Assembly (NCBI RefSeq): GCF_025148125.1
Contig: NZ_CP102267.1
Span: 3,854,501-3,918,500, forward strand
Direction: 5' to 3'
DNA from: Blautia wexlerae DSM 19850
GTDB lineage: Bacteria > Bacillota > Clostridia > Lachnospirales > Lachnospiraceae
Length of the DNA stretch: 64,000 nt
The stretch's first letter is position 1, and every line of letters starts with the position of its first letter. The position numbers and the translations under genes are program-made. Below, piece by piece: positions 47,828 to 57,011 of the stretch. A model generated the notes under the pieces. That model did no database searches. It saw nothing but the letters and a program-made list of their open reading frames with translations, and was not told where the DNA came from.

Positions 47828-47858
47828 TCCTCTAAACCTTATAGTTGGTTCAGAGGAC
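47828..47858 (-). terminator. Stem-loop after mscS
   Basis: TCCTCTAAACC and GGTTCAGAGGA arms (one G-U pair), 12 bp past the MscS stop. Confidence 0.65.
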
Positions 47859-47869
47859 TTATGTTGTTA

Positions 47870-48730
47870 TCATATCTGTTTCTTCACATGAACCTGTAAC
47901 TGATTGTACGGGATTTCAATTCCGTTTGCATCAAATGCTTCTTTGATCAGTTCATTAAGCCGCCACCTGGCAGGCCAGTATTTCTCCGTAGCCACCCACA
48001 CACGCAGGCCCATGACCACTGCGCTCTCTCCAAGCTCATCTACAAACACCACCATTCCCTGGTCGTCTTTTGTATCTTCATCATTATGAAGGATTTCTTC
48101 CAGGATTGCTTTTGCTTTCTTAATGTCTGAATCATAAGAAATTCCTACTTTGATCTCCAGCTTACGAAGATCTCTGGCAGTTACATTTGTAATAATGCTG
48201 CCGGACAGCGTTCCATTTGGGATTACAATGTGTTTGTTATCTATGGAAATCAGAGTTGTATAACAGATTTCTATTTTGTATACAGTTCCTTCGCACCCAT
48301 TCTGCTGTGCGATAATGATATAATCCCCCACCTGAAATGGTTTGAAGATCAGAAGCATGATCCCGCCTGCGATATTTGCAAGACCGCCCTGCAATGCAAG
48401 ACCTACCGTTACACCGGCAGTACCAAGCAGTGCTGCAATAGAGGATTCCTTTACACCAAAATGAGTGGCAATGCTAAATACCAGCAAAATGTAAAGTACA
48501 ATTCTCAACAACGACCCTGTAAACTGGATCACACCTTTGTCTACAGACGCACGCTCCATGGACTTCTTTATGAAAGAAACAAACCACTGGATCACTTTGC
48601 GCCCGCCCACAAATACCAGCAATGCCATTACTACTTTCAGCCCCAGTTTCGTCAAAGCCGGAAGATAGTCTGAAAAATACTGCTTATAGCTGTAATATAA
48701 ACTTTTTGCCTCCTGAATTTCCTGTTCCAA
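47870..48730 (-). CDS. MscS-family mechanosensitive channel
   Basis: 286-aa small-conductance mechanosensitive channel. Three N-terminal helices are followed by the pore helix pattern GLALQGGLANIAGGIMLLIF and KPFQVGDYIII, then the beta domain and alpha/beta C-terminal domain. It releases solutes on hypo-osmotic shock. The start is a TTG at 48730 with AGGTG upstream; the length fits the family. Single gene. Confidence 0.92.
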   Translation of the reverse strand: MEQEIQEAKSLYYSYKQYFSDYLPALTKLGLKVVMALLVFVGGRKVIQWFVSFIKKSMERASVDKGVIQFTGSLLRIVLYILLVFSIATHFGVKESSIAALLGTAGVTVGLALQGGLANIAGGIMLLIFKPFQVGDYIIIAQQNGCEGTVYKIEICYTTLISIDNKHIVIPNGTLSGSIITNVTARDLRKLEIKVGISYDSDIKKAKAILEEILHNDEDTKDDQGMVVFVDELGESAVVMGLRVWVATEKYWPARWRLNELIKEAFDANGIEIPYNQLQVHVKKQI

Positions 48731-48812
48731 TATTTTTCACCTGCTCTCTTATATTTTGTCATGTATTATTTTTCTGCCCTTCTTTCACTTAACAGGCAGC
48801 TTTTCATATAAT

Positions 48813-48885
48813 ATCAGGGTTAAAAGATGTCTTTCCCCTGACTTGATATCTACGAATCACTCCGCTGCTTTGCAGATCCCGCAAT
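48813..48885 (+). repeat. Stem-loop repeat ending TTGATATCTACGAAT (copy 2)
   Basis: ATCAGGG ... CCCTGACTTGATATCTACG then AATCACTCCGCTGC, matching 27750-27800 in layout with a compensatory-looking stem change (GTTAGG/CCTAAC to TCAGGG/CCCTGA). It lies in the 48731-49037 gap, which otherwise holds a terminator and a TATAGCAATCC-type arm (49016-49042). Confidence 0.55.
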
Positions 48886-48944
48886 TCTCATATAAGAGTA
48901 GCATAACATACCTCATTCTCTGTAACAATCAATTTTGTTCGGGC

Positions 48945-48976
48945 AAAAAAAAGAAAGCGGACAATATATCCGCTTT
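48945..48976 (-). terminator. Terminator of the DUF1294 gene
   Basis: AAAGCGGA-TATATTG-TCCGCTTT on the minus strand followed by C and eight T residues: strong intrinsic terminator. Confidence 0.92.
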
Positions 48977-49037
48977 ACTGACACAGGATTTCACGCTCTG
49001 ATGAGCTAAAATCAATATGCATTATTTATAAGGATTG

Positions 49038-49337
49038 CTATAAGCGCAGAATAATCCCCTCATTTCCCAAAAACAGAAAATAAATAATTAGTTGAATAAT
49101 CAGTATCGCCGGAACTCCTGTCTTAAATTTCGGCTTTCTTGTTTTATGATGAAATACCTTCATACCGGCCAGAGCTCCCACCGACCCTCCGATCACCGCC
49201 AGAAATATCAGCTGCGCTTCCGGTATGCGCCACTGTCCGGCTTTTGCCCTGCTTTTATCCAAGCCATAGATAAAAAATGTGACTATATTAATGATAATCA
49301 CATAAATATATAGAAGATTTGTAGATGTCATCTGCAC
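49038..49337 (-). CDS. DUF1294 membrane protein
   Basis: 99-aa protein with three or four hydrophobic segments. The DUF1294 pattern is clear: FFIYGLDKSRAKAGQWRIPE, IGGSVGALAGMKVFHHKTRK, FKTGVP. Function unknown. The frame can start at GTG 49337 (AAAGG upstream) or ATG 49331. It is followed by a strong terminator and preceded on the same strand by the HPr-like gene. Confidence 0.88.
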   Translation of the reverse strand: MQMTSTNLLYIYVIIINIVTFFIYGLDKSRAKAGQWRIPEAQLIFLAVIGGSVGALAGMKVFHHKTRKPKFKTGVPAILIIQLIIYFLFLGNEGIILRL

Positions 49338-49359
49338 CTGTGAATTCCTTTCTTTAATC

Positions 49360-49593
49360 TTAACATGCCAGACCTGCGATCACTGATTCAAAATCTTCAT
49401 CATAGCCATCATATTTAAGTTCCAGAGGTTCTTCCACGCCAAGACTTAATACTCCGAGAATAGATTTGGCATCAATAAAAATTTTTCCTTTAAATACAAT
49501 ATCAATATCAAATGGACATCTGACTGCCGCACTGACCAGTTTCTTTGCTGCCTCCACGTCATTGATCTTAATTGTCTTATTCGCTGTTGTCAT
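49360..49593 (-). CDS. HPr-like protein lacking the active-site histidine
   Basis: 77-aa protein of HPr fold: MTTANKTIKINDVEAAKKLV ... IFIDAKSILGVLSLGVEEPL. The Ser-46 region (AKSILGVLSL) is conserved, but the first-loop active His of HPr is absent (AAVRCPFDIDI stands there), so it cannot carry PTS phosphate in the usual way. It may be a regulatory HPr relative, like Crh in principle. The frame is open to 49683, but GGGAG upstream of 49593 and the fold both support the shorter start. It is divergent from a LysR regulator. Confidence 0.8.
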   Translation of the reverse strand: MTTANKTIKINDVEAAKKLVSAAVRCPFDIDIVFKGKIFIDAKSILGVLSLGVEEPLELKYDGYDEDFESVIAGLAC

Positions 49594-49756
49594 ATTCGGT
49601 AATCTCCCTTTCCTTTTGGTCTCCGTCCTATTGTCAGGACTTTTATATTGATTTTTTGACCCAGTCGTATTATACTGATTCACACATTGATATACAAACG
49701 TTATTTTTCTATATCAGATATTCTATTTTTATATAGCATAAGGAGCCGACTGTATC

Positions 49757-50650
49757 ATGATTCTTGATTATTATCGTATTTTTTACTATGTTGCCCAGTA
49801 TAAGAGTTTTTCCAAAGCAGCCGACGTTATGGGAAACAATCAGCCTAACATTACCCGGTGTATGAATATTCTGGAGAATGAGCTGGGATGTAAACTTTTT
49901 ATCCGTTCCAATCGCGGAGTACAGCTGACCATTGAAGGAGAAAGACTTTTTGAACATGTATCAATTGCAATAGAACAGCTTGTATCAGGAGAAAATGAAC
50001 TTCTCAAAGATAAAGGTCTGGAAAGCGGACTTGTAAATATTGGTGCCAGTGAAATCGCACTGCGTTTATTCCTGCTGAACGAACTGGAAGTCTTTCATCA
50101 CCGTTATCCACATGTAAAGCTGAGAATCTCTAATCATTCCACACCACAGGCAGTTCAGGCACTGGAAAACGGTCTGGTAGACTTTGCAGTAGTTACCACA
50201 CCTGTCGCCCTGAAAAAACCACTTCAGAGAATTCCCCTCTATTCTTTCCGCGAGATCCTTATAGGTGGAGAGGAATATGCGGAAACAGCTTCCAACAAAC
50301 ACTGTCTTCAGGATCTGCAGGATATCCCTCTGATCGGGATTGCTCCCGGAAGCAGTACAAGAGAATTATATACACAGTATTTTATGCGCCATAACCTTCC
50401 CTTCTCACCTGATATGGAAGTGGCAACTACTGACCAGATCTTCCCTATGGTGCAGCACAACCTGGGAATCGGATTCTTCCCTGAAGAGCTTGCTGCTGAA
50501 CATATTGCTCAGGGGAAAATCGTCCAGATTCCCATTGAAGAGCCTCTTCCTGAACGAAAGATCTGTCTGATCCGCAATGTAAAAAGGCCACAGAGCATTG
50601 CAGCACGCAGCCTTGAAGAACACCTCACATCACACCGGGAAACAGAATAA
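49757..50650 (+). CDS. LysR-family transcriptional regulator
   Basis: 297-aa LysR regulator. N-terminal HTH FYYVAQYKSFSKAADVMGNN, QPNITRCMNILENEL; effector domain ~90-295 with GASEIALRLFL and VDFAVVTTPV. TAAGGAGCCG precedes the ATG. It is divergent from the HPr-like gene and may control it or itself; the co-inducer is unknown. Confidence 0.88.
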   Translation: MILDYYRIFYYVAQYKSFSKAADVMGNNQPNITRCMNILENELGCKLFIRSNRGVQLTIEGERLFEHVSIAIEQLVSGENELLKDKGLESGLVNIGASEIALRLFLLNELEVFHHRYPHVKLRISNHSTPQAVQALENGLVDFAVVTTPVALKKPLQRIPLYSFREILIGGEEYAETASNKHCLQDLQDIPLIGIAPGSSTRELYTQYFMRHNLPFSPDMEVATTDQIFPMVQHNLGIGFFPEELAAEHIAQGKIVQIPIEEPLPERKICLIRNVKRPQSIAARSLEEHLTSHRETE

Positions 50651-50676
50651 CTGTTACTGCAGACAGCAGTACCCCC

Positions 50677-50730
50677 AAAAACAGGGATCACTCCTGCAGA
50701 TATCCGGTCTGCAGTGGCAATCCCTGTTTT
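50677..50730. terminator. Terminator between convergent LysR and tex genes
   Basis: AAAACAGGGAT ... ATCCCTGTTTT outer stem with inner CTGCAGA/TCTGCAG stem; T run on the plus strand and A run on the other side make it bidirectional. Confidence 0.85.
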
Positions 50731-50737
50731 ATTGATG

Positions 50738-52897
50738 TTATTTATTTAATCCTTTCATGGATAAGCTGATACGTTTTTTCTTCATATCAACTCCGATTAC
50801 TCTTACATCTACGATATCCCCTACACTCACCGCTTCCAGAGGATGTTTGATAAATCTCTCTGTCATCTCGGAAATGTGCACCAGACCGTCCTGATGTACA
50901 CCGATATCTACAAATGCACCGAAATCAATAACATTACGGACAGTTCCCTTCAGCACCATTCCTTCTTTCAGATCTTTCATTTCAAGAACGTCTGAACGAA
51001 GGATCGGTTTCGGCATGTCATCACGAGGATCTCTTGCCGGTTTCTCCAGTTCCTTTACAATATCACGAAGTGTGATCTCACCGATTCCCAGTTCTGCTGC
51101 CATCTTCTTATAGTCTTTTACCTGCAGGGAAAGTCCAAGGAGATTTCCTGCCACAACATCATTTGGCTTATATCCAAGTTTTGAAAGAAGTGCAGATGCT
51201 GCTTCATAGCTCTCAGGATGTACACTTGTTGCATCCAGAGGATTCTTTCCACCTGAAATACGCATGAAACCTGCACACTGTTCAAATGCCTTCGGTCCTA
51301 ATTTCGCTACTTTGAGAAGTTCTTTTCTGTCTGTGAACTGACCGTTCTCTTCTCTGTAAGCTACGATATTTTTGGCAATTGCTTTGCTGATACCGGAAAT
51401 ATACTCAAGCAGAGATGCAGATGCTGTATTTAAATCTACACCAACTTTATTTACGCTGTCTTCTACAACGCCGCTTAATGCTTCATCCAGTTTCTTCTGG
51501 TTCATATCATGCTGATACTGACCCACACCGATAGATTTCGGATCGATCTTAACCAGTTCTGCAAGCGGATCCTGTACACGTCTTGCAATGGAAGCCGCAC
51601 TTCTCTGTCCTACATCAAAGTTCGGGAATTCCTCTGTAGCCAGTTTGCTTGCAGAATACACAGATGCTCCTGCCTCATTTGTGATAACATACTGCACCTT
51701 TTTTTCCGGGATTTCTTTGAGCATATCTACGATCACCTGCTCGGATTCACGACATGCTGTACCGTTTCCTACTGAAATAAGGGATACACCGTATTTTTCG
51801 ATCATACCTTCCACTGTATCCTTGGCAGCACGGATCTTTTTCTCAGTAGTCGGAGCTGTGGGATAAACAACTGTTGTATCCAGAACTTTACCTGTTGCAT
51901 CTACAACTGCCAGCTTACAGCCTGTACGGAACGCAGGGTCCCATCCAAGTACGACTTTGCCTGCGATTGGAGGCTGCATCAGAAGCTGTTCCAGATTCTT
52001 GCCGAATACATGGATCGCGCCGTCTTCTGCCTTATCAGTAAGATCACTGCGGATTTCTCGCTCGATAGCCGGTCCGATCAGACGTTTGTAACTGTCTTCT
52101 ACAACTGCTTTCAGAATCGGAGTTGTATTCGGGTTGTCTTTTTTGATCACTCTCTTATTCAAATAACGAAGGATGTCTTCCTCCGGTGCATTTACTTTAA
52201 CAGTGATAAATTTCTCTTTCTCACCACGGTTTAACGCAAGAATACGGTGTCCTGCCAGTTTCCTGACCGGCTCCTCGAATTCATAATACATCTCATATAC
52301 AGACTGAGTTTCCGCATTCTTTGCTGTGGAAGAAATACTTCCGTTCTTTGTTGTCAGGTTACGGATGTAGATACGATAGTCTGCTTCATCGGAAATACGC
52401 TCTGCAATAATATCTTTAGCTCCGTTCAATGCTTCTGCAACATTCTTAACACCCTTTTCTTCGGAGACGTATACCTTGGCTTCCTCTTCTACCGGCTTGT
52501 CTGTCATCTGCAGAAGAATGATATCTGCCAGTGGTTCCAGCCCTTTCTCTTTGGCAATTGTCGCACGGGTACGACGTTTCGGGCGATATGGTCTGTATAA
52601 GTCCTCTACTACAACCAGTGTCTGGGCATCCAGAATCTGTTTCTTCAGTTCCTCAGTCAGCTTGCCCTGGTCTTCGATGCTCTTTAATACCTGATTCTTC
52701 TTATCTTCCAGATTTCTCAGATACGTCAGTCTCTCAAAGAGTGCACGAAGCTGCTCATCATTAAGGGAACCTGTTGCTTCTTTTCTGTATCGGGAAATGA
52801 ATGGGATGGTGTTGCCTTCGTCAATTAATTTGACTGCGGCTTCTACCTGCCATTTCTCCACCTTCAATTCCTGTGTGATTACCTGAATAATATCCAT
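50738..52897 (-). CDS. tex: Tex-family S1 RNA-binding protein
   Basis: 719-aa Tex/Spt6-like nucleic-acid-binding factor. Domains in order: N-terminal helical region (SRYRKEATGSLNDEQLRALF), YqgF-like RNase H fold (~320-460; VLGWDPAFRTGCKLAVVDAT), helix-hairpin-helix (~490-560; LNTASASLLEYISGISKAIA) and the C-terminal S1 domain (~640-715; KGTVRNVIDFGAFVDIGVHQ). It is linked to transcription and rRNA processing. AGAGGAG precedes the ATG. Confidence 0.95.
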   Translation of the reverse strand: MDIIQVITQELKVEKWQVEAAVKLIDEGNTIPFISRYRKEATGSLNDEQLRALFERLTYLRNLEDKKNQVLKSIEDQGKLTEELKKQILDAQTLVVVEDLYRPYRPKRRTRATIAKEKGLEPLADIILLQMTDKPVEEEAKVYVSEEKGVKNVAEALNGAKDIIAERISDEADYRIYIRNLTTKNGSISSTAKNAETQSVYEMYYEFEEPVRKLAGHRILALNRGEKEKFITVKVNAPEEDILRYLNKRVIKKDNPNTTPILKAVVEDSYKRLIGPAIEREIRSDLTDKAEDGAIHVFGKNLEQLLMQPPIAGKVVLGWDPAFRTGCKLAVVDATGKVLDTTVVYPTAPTTEKKIRAAKDTVEGMIEKYGVSLISVGNGTACRESEQVIVDMLKEIPEKKVQYVITNEAGASVYSASKLATEEFPNFDVGQRSAASIARRVQDPLAELVKIDPKSIGVGQYQHDMNQKKLDEALSGVVEDSVNKVGVDLNTASASLLEYISGISKAIAKNIVAYREENGQFTDRKELLKVAKLGPKAFEQCAGFMRISGGKNPLDATSVHPESYEAASALLSKLGYKPNDVVAGNLLGLSLQVKDYKKMAAELGIGEITLRDIVKELEKPARDPRDDMPKPILRSDVLEMKDLKEGMVLKGTVRNVIDFGAFVDIGVHQDGLVHISEMTERFIKHPLEAVSVGDIVDVRVIGVDMKKKRISLSMKGLNK

Positions 52898-53076
52898 TAA
52901 TTTTTTATCTCCTCTTGTTGCTTTTCAGAATGCAGATGCGTGTAACTGACCCTTGCATCCACATTGTTTTTCTTCTATAGCATAAAAAACGCTCTTGTGA
53001 TAGGGTATCAATCTGGCGTTCATTTGTCAAGTGTGGGATTGATTCTGCCAATATGATACATACTGCCGGAATAACA

Positions 53077-54357
53077 TTAGCCAAAATATTCATCCAGCTG
53101 TCTGATAAACTCTTCCGGCACTTTCCGTTCAAACGGAAAAATTTCGATGTTTCCCAGTCTGTCCGCGATATATCCCAGTAAGATCGCGCTTCTCTCCAAC
53201 GACCAGTCCGACAGAAGTGCAATGGTATCATGACGTGTATGCATGCCAAATCCATCCCTGTTTAATGTCATAGCCGGAATACCTTTCCACGCAAAGGTGT
53301 TAGAATCGCTTCCCCAGATCTGATTCTTTGTAGACATGCCGATTCCTGTCTCATGAGCCATATATATGATCATATTGCAGATTGACGCATCACCTGTCAC
53401 TCCTACAACCGTTCCGCCCACAAGCTGTCCCGCAAGGTCTACATTCATATTGAAACGATGAGCCTGCAATTCTGACTCATGTTCTTTAATATAGTTCTGA
53501 CTTCCAAGCAGACCTTTCTCTTCTGCACCAAACCATACGAATTCCATTGTTCTGCGTGGTCTGTGTTCTTTGAAATATCTGCAAAGTTCCATGATGATCG
53601 CGGCACCAGACATGTTATCGTAAGCACCAGGACCCTCTGGTACGGAATCATAGTGTGCGGTAAGAGTCAGGATCTCCTCTGCTTTATCTGTTCCTTTGAT
53701 TCGTGCCACTACATTTCGGGATGTACGTGCCACTGTCTCCTGTTCTACAGACAGGCAGGCCTTAGCCGCCCCTCTTGTCACTAATTCGACAGCATCTTTA
53801 TAATGAATGCTTACACCCGGAATTCTATTGTCATAATTTGCCGCTTCTTTCCCGGCTGCTTTTTTCTCTTCACCCGGCAGATTCTTCGGCAAACTGTATG
53901 CGCGCGGCGTCAGATCCACGCCCTCGTCCAGCGGAGAACCGGCAATGCTGATAAAGCCTGCCACACCTGAATTCGCCAACTTCTGGTACAGTTCCTTTCT
54001 TACCGGATCATTTACCATGACGATTTTTCCTCTGGCATTTGCGAGGCTGATCTCATCAGCATTCTCCACATACAAAAAAGATGCATTCTGTCCATTCTCA
54101 TCTGTATTGGAACATCTTCCACATCCGGTTACTGTATATTCTTTTACATATGGTTCCGTTATCGTAAGCTTTGCTTTTTTTACCTGAAAAGTTTCAAAGC
54201 CAAACTCTTCCAAATGATTCTCCACACCAAAACTATTCAATGTTTCCTGAATAATCTTTGCTGCTTTTTCCTCTCCTGCAGTTCCCGCCTCCCTGATATA
54301 ATCAAACTCCGCCAGAAACTCCATCTGACGTTTTCCACTGATTTCATTTGTGTTCAT
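53077..54357 (-). CDS. M28-family zinc aminopeptidase
   Basis: 426-aa metallopeptidase. Zinc ligands and catalytic residues appear in LTAHYDSVPEGPGAYDNMSG (His, Asp), FVWFGAEEKGLLGS (Glu-Glu), and the C-terminal MHTRHDT (His). A PA-like insertion domain occupies ~100-200. There is no signal peptide, so it is cytoplasmic and probably removes N-terminal residues from peptides. The frame opens at a TTG (54378); the ATG at 54357 has GAGGAAGG upstream. Confidence 0.88.
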   Translation of the reverse strand: MNTNEISGKRQMEFLAEFDYIREAGTAGEEKAAKIIQETLNSFGVENHLEEFGFETFQVKKAKLTITEPYVKEYTVTGCGRCSNTDENGQNASFLYVENADEISLANARGKIVMVNDPVRKELYQKLANSGVAGFISIAGSPLDEGVDLTPRAYSLPKNLPGEEKKAAGKEAANYDNRIPGVSIHYKDAVELVTRGAAKACLSVEQETVARTSRNVVARIKGTDKAEEILTLTAHYDSVPEGPGAYDNMSGAAIIMELCRYFKEHRPRRTMEFVWFGAEEKGLLGSQNYIKEHESELQAHRFNMNVDLAGQLVGGTVVGVTGDASICNMIIYMAHETGIGMSTKNQIWGSDSNTFAWKGIPAMTLNRDGFGMHTRHDTIALLSDWSLERSAILLGYIADRLGNIEIFPFERKVPEEFIRQLDEYFG

Positions 54358-54484
54358 AATTGTAAAAACCTTCCTCAAATATATTTATGCTACCAGCAAT
54401 TATTCCTATTATACCATTTACGTATAAGCTTTTTCCACCATTATAAATGAGAAAATTCAGTAAAACCAAATTAATAAAAATAAA

Positions 54485-54530
54485 AAAGACCTTTATCAAC
54501 ATTTTTACATTGTGTCAGTTAAAGGTCTTT
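54485..54530 (-). terminator. Terminator of the DUF975 gene
   Basis: AAAGACCTTTA and TAAAGGTCTTT arms 13 bp after the stop, with a T run on the minus strand. Confidence 0.85.
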
Positions 54531-54542
54531 CATATTATGATT

Positions 54543-55625
54543 TTATTTCAAGCTATTGAAGTATTCATCCCATGGTTTTGGTTCGTTATCTTCTTCCTCT
54601 TCCGGAATTGTCTGACTCTGCAGGCTGTCCTGTACTTCTTTACTCTCTGAAGAATCATATGGGTTATCCTGTGTCGTTCTATTATTTTCCACAGAACCAT
54701 ACAAACTATCCTGGGTATTCTCACTTGCTGCATTATTCGGCACTTCTTTGTTCTCATCCGAAGCCACTGATGAATCACCTGTCACACTCCAGAACTGCTG
54801 CGGATGCGTCTGATCTTCCTGTGGCTGTTCGTTCTGTGAATAGCTGTCAAACATGGGATTCACATAGTCTCGTGCCACACGTTCTTCTTCCTCTTTCTGC
54901 ACTTTAAGCTCCCCTGTCAGATCACGATAGAACATTACTTCTGTCATAGCCATATATGGAAATATCCACAAGAGTGCAATATAGAATGTAAAAACAGAAA
55001 GAAACATCAATGGGATAAAGCTTATCTTCAGCATCAGATATCTTCCGAAGTTTCCATGCATCATCTCCAGACTCTCTTTCATAGCCTCTGTACTTTTCAA
55101 TTCCGGCTTATCTGACAGAATATAATAAGTCATCTCCAGAGGAATAACCAGAATCTGATAAACAATCATTCCAACGATCATCAGAACAACACCTGTATAC
55201 AGCCAGGTGATCAGCACCTCCACAGAAGCATCTTCACCCGGAAGATTCGCATTACTGTAAATCGTATAGGGCAGCATGGTAAGCAGATTCAGTACTGCCA
55301 TAAAAAATCCGGCAACGATCACTCTGTCCGGATGATGTCTGTAAAAATAAAACAGGTCATTTAATGAATATACTTTCCCTCTGGCAATATTCAGATACAT
55401 ATAATTCATACCTGCCGCGACCACATTGATCAGCAGAGTCAGAATAAATGTAAATGCATACGACAGCACAATATCAATTGTTTCCTCTCCCGGAAATAAA
55501 GCCGAGGATATCATGCTGCTGATCAGAGCCAGTGCCTGAACTGCAACAAATGCCAGGATCAGTATCCCATATTTTCCTGACATGGCCTGCTTCGCATAGT
55601 TTTTTAATTCACGTCTCGATGTCAT
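54543..55625 (-). CDS. DUF975 membrane protein
   Basis: 360 aa. N-terminal ~240 residues hold six helices with the DUF975 pattern (ELKNYAKQAMSGKYGILILA; RGKVYSLNDLFYFYRHHPDR; MMHGNFGRYLMLKISFIPLM). The last ~110 residues are a hydrophilic Ser/Asp/Glu/Gln-rich tail, probably disordered and cytoplasmic. Function unknown. TAGGAGAATTAC precedes the ATG. It directly follows the aspartate kinase gene (14 bp) on the same strand. Confidence 0.85.
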   Translation of the reverse strand: MTSRRELKNYAKQAMSGKYGILILAFVAVQALALISSMISSALFPGEETIDIVLSYAFTFILTLLINVVAAGMNYMYLNIARGKVYSLNDLFYFYRHHPDRVIVAGFFMAVLNLLTMLPYTIYSNANLPGEDASVEVLITWLYTGVVLMIVGMIVYQILVIPLEMTYYILSDKPELKSTEAMKESLEMMHGNFGRYLMLKISFIPLMFLSVFTFYIALLWIFPYMAMTEVMFYRDLTGELKVQKEEEERVARDYVNPMFDSYSQNEQPQEDQTHPQQFWSVTGDSSVASDENKEVPNNAASENTQDSLYGSVENNRTTQDNPYDSSESKEVQDSLQSQTIPEEEEDNEPKPWDEYFNSLK

Positions 55626-55639
55626 GTAATTCTCCTAAA

Positions 55640-56848
55640 TCAGTCTGCCAGACCAAAGGCATCATGTACTGCATTCATTGCGCGCACGCCGTCCTTTTCA
55701 TTGATCAGAACTGTCACACGAATCTCGGATGTAGAGATCATATTGATGTTTACGCCCTCATTATAGAGGCTCTCAAACATCTTTGCTGCTACTCCAGGAT
55801 TACTCATCATTCCTGCACCTACGATGGAAAGCTTCGCAATATTTCTCTCAGAATGAAGCTCTGCAAATCCAAGTCTTGCCTGATTTGCATCCAGAACTGC
55901 AACTGCATCATCCAGATCATTTCCATCGACTGTGAAGGAAATGTCCTTTCTGCCCGCACGTCCGATAGACTGCAGGATCACATCTACATTAATATTCTTC
56001 TTCGCAAGGGTATCAAATAATTTAAAAGCCACACCCGGCTCATCCTTTAATCCGATTACCGCAATTCTCACTGCATCTGTATCCAGCGCAACACCGCTGA
56101 TCAACATTCTCTCCACTGTAACTTCCTCCTTTACCACAGTTCCTTCACTGTTGTTTAAACTTGAACGTACCACAAGCGGCACGCCATATTTCTTCGCCAT
56201 CTCCACAGAACGGTTGTGAAGCACACCTGCCCCGAGAGTCGCAAGGTCAAGCATTTCATCGTAAGTGATCTCTTTGAGCTTTCTTGCTTTCGGAACCTTA
56301 CGCGGATCTGCTGTATAAACACCATCTACATCTGTATAGATTTCACAGGCATCTGCATGAAGAGCAGCCGCAAGAGCAACCGCTGTTGTGTCAGAACCGC
56401 CTCTTCCAAGAGTCGTATAATCATCATACTTGTCAACTCCCTGGAAGCCGGTAACTATTACAATCTTTTTGCTGTCCAGCTCTCTTCTGATACGCTCTGT
56501 ATCAATTCTTTTTAAACGTGCATTTCCATGACTGCTTGTCGTATGCATGGAAACCTGAAAAGCATTCAGGGAAACCGCAGGAACTCCCAGTTTATCCATC
56601 GCCATTGCCATCAGTGCAACAGACATCTGTTCTCCGATGGTAAAGAGCATATCCATCTCTCTTTTCGGCGGTTTCTCATTGACATCCCTTGCCATAGTGA
56701 TCAGTTCATCCGTATATTTCCCCATTGCGGACAGAACGACAACCACGTCATTTCCTTTTCTGTACTCTTCTATACAGCGGCTGGCAACATTAAAGATACG
56801 TTCTTTATTTGCAACCGATGTACCGCCAAATTTCTTGACAATCAACAT
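55640..56848 (-). CDS. lysC: Aspartate kinase
   Basis: 402-aa aspartokinase catalysing the first step of the aspartate-family pathway (Lys, Thr, Met, DAP). Kinase motifs: KKFGGTSVANKERIF, GFQGVDKYDDYTTLGRGGSD, EIYTDVDGVYTADPR. Two C-terminal ACT domains (~265-400) indicate allosteric control. GGAGGAAGTAAAAC precedes the ATG. It lies downstream of homoserine dehydrogenase on the same strand with a hairpin between. No lysine riboswitch or T-box is visible in the 163-bp leader. Confidence 0.95.
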   Translation of the reverse strand: MLIVKKFGGTSVANKERIFNVASRCIEEYRKGNDVVVVLSAMGKYTDELITMARDVNEKPPKREMDMLFTIGEQMSVALMAMAMDKLGVPAVSLNAFQVSMHTTSSHGNARLKRIDTERIRRELDSKKIVIVTGFQGVDKYDDYTTLGRGGSDTTAVALAAALHADACEIYTDVDGVYTADPRKVPKARKLKEITYDEMLDLATLGAGVLHNRSVEMAKKYGVPLVVRSSLNNSEGTVVKEEVTVERMLISGVALDTDAVRIAVIGLKDEPGVAFKLFDTLAKKNINVDVILQSIGRAGRKDISFTVDGNDLDDAVAVLDANQARLGFAELHSERNIAKLSIVGAGMMSNPGVAAKMFESLYNEGVNINMISTSEIRVTVLINEKDGVRAMNAVHDAFGLAD

Positions 56849-56874
56849 TGTTTTACTTCCTCCATAATAAGTTT

Positions 56875-56912
56875 ACAGGAAAGAGAAGATTCTCATATCT
56901 TCCCTTTCCTGT
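56875..56912 (-). promoter_or_regulatory. Hairpins between hom and lysC
   Basis: ACAGGAAAGGGAAGAT ... ATCTTCTCTTTCCTGT on the minus strand, a long stem without a proper T run. A second stem near 56957-56995 (GTATCA ... TGATAC with inner AGTGTGCC/GGTGGACACT) lies just past the hom stop. They may terminate or attenuate between the two pathway genes. Confidence 0.55.
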
Positions 56913-57011
56913 TCTGTTTACAGTAATCACTGTACAAATGTTTATCTGAAGTATTGTATCAGTGTCCACCTTATCAGGCACACTATATGATACACGAAAT
57001 CTGTCAGTTTA

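Noticed and set aside
52905-53255. 116-aa minus-strand frame overlapping the 3' end of the M28 peptidase gene
   Set aside because: Overlaps the conserved C-terminus of the peptidase in another frame and shows no domain; a chance frame.
56849-57011. Possible lysine riboswitch or T-box before lysC
   Set aside because: Only simple hairpins are present; the conserved lysine-aptamer or T-box sequences (such as a TGG-containing T-box bulge) are absent.
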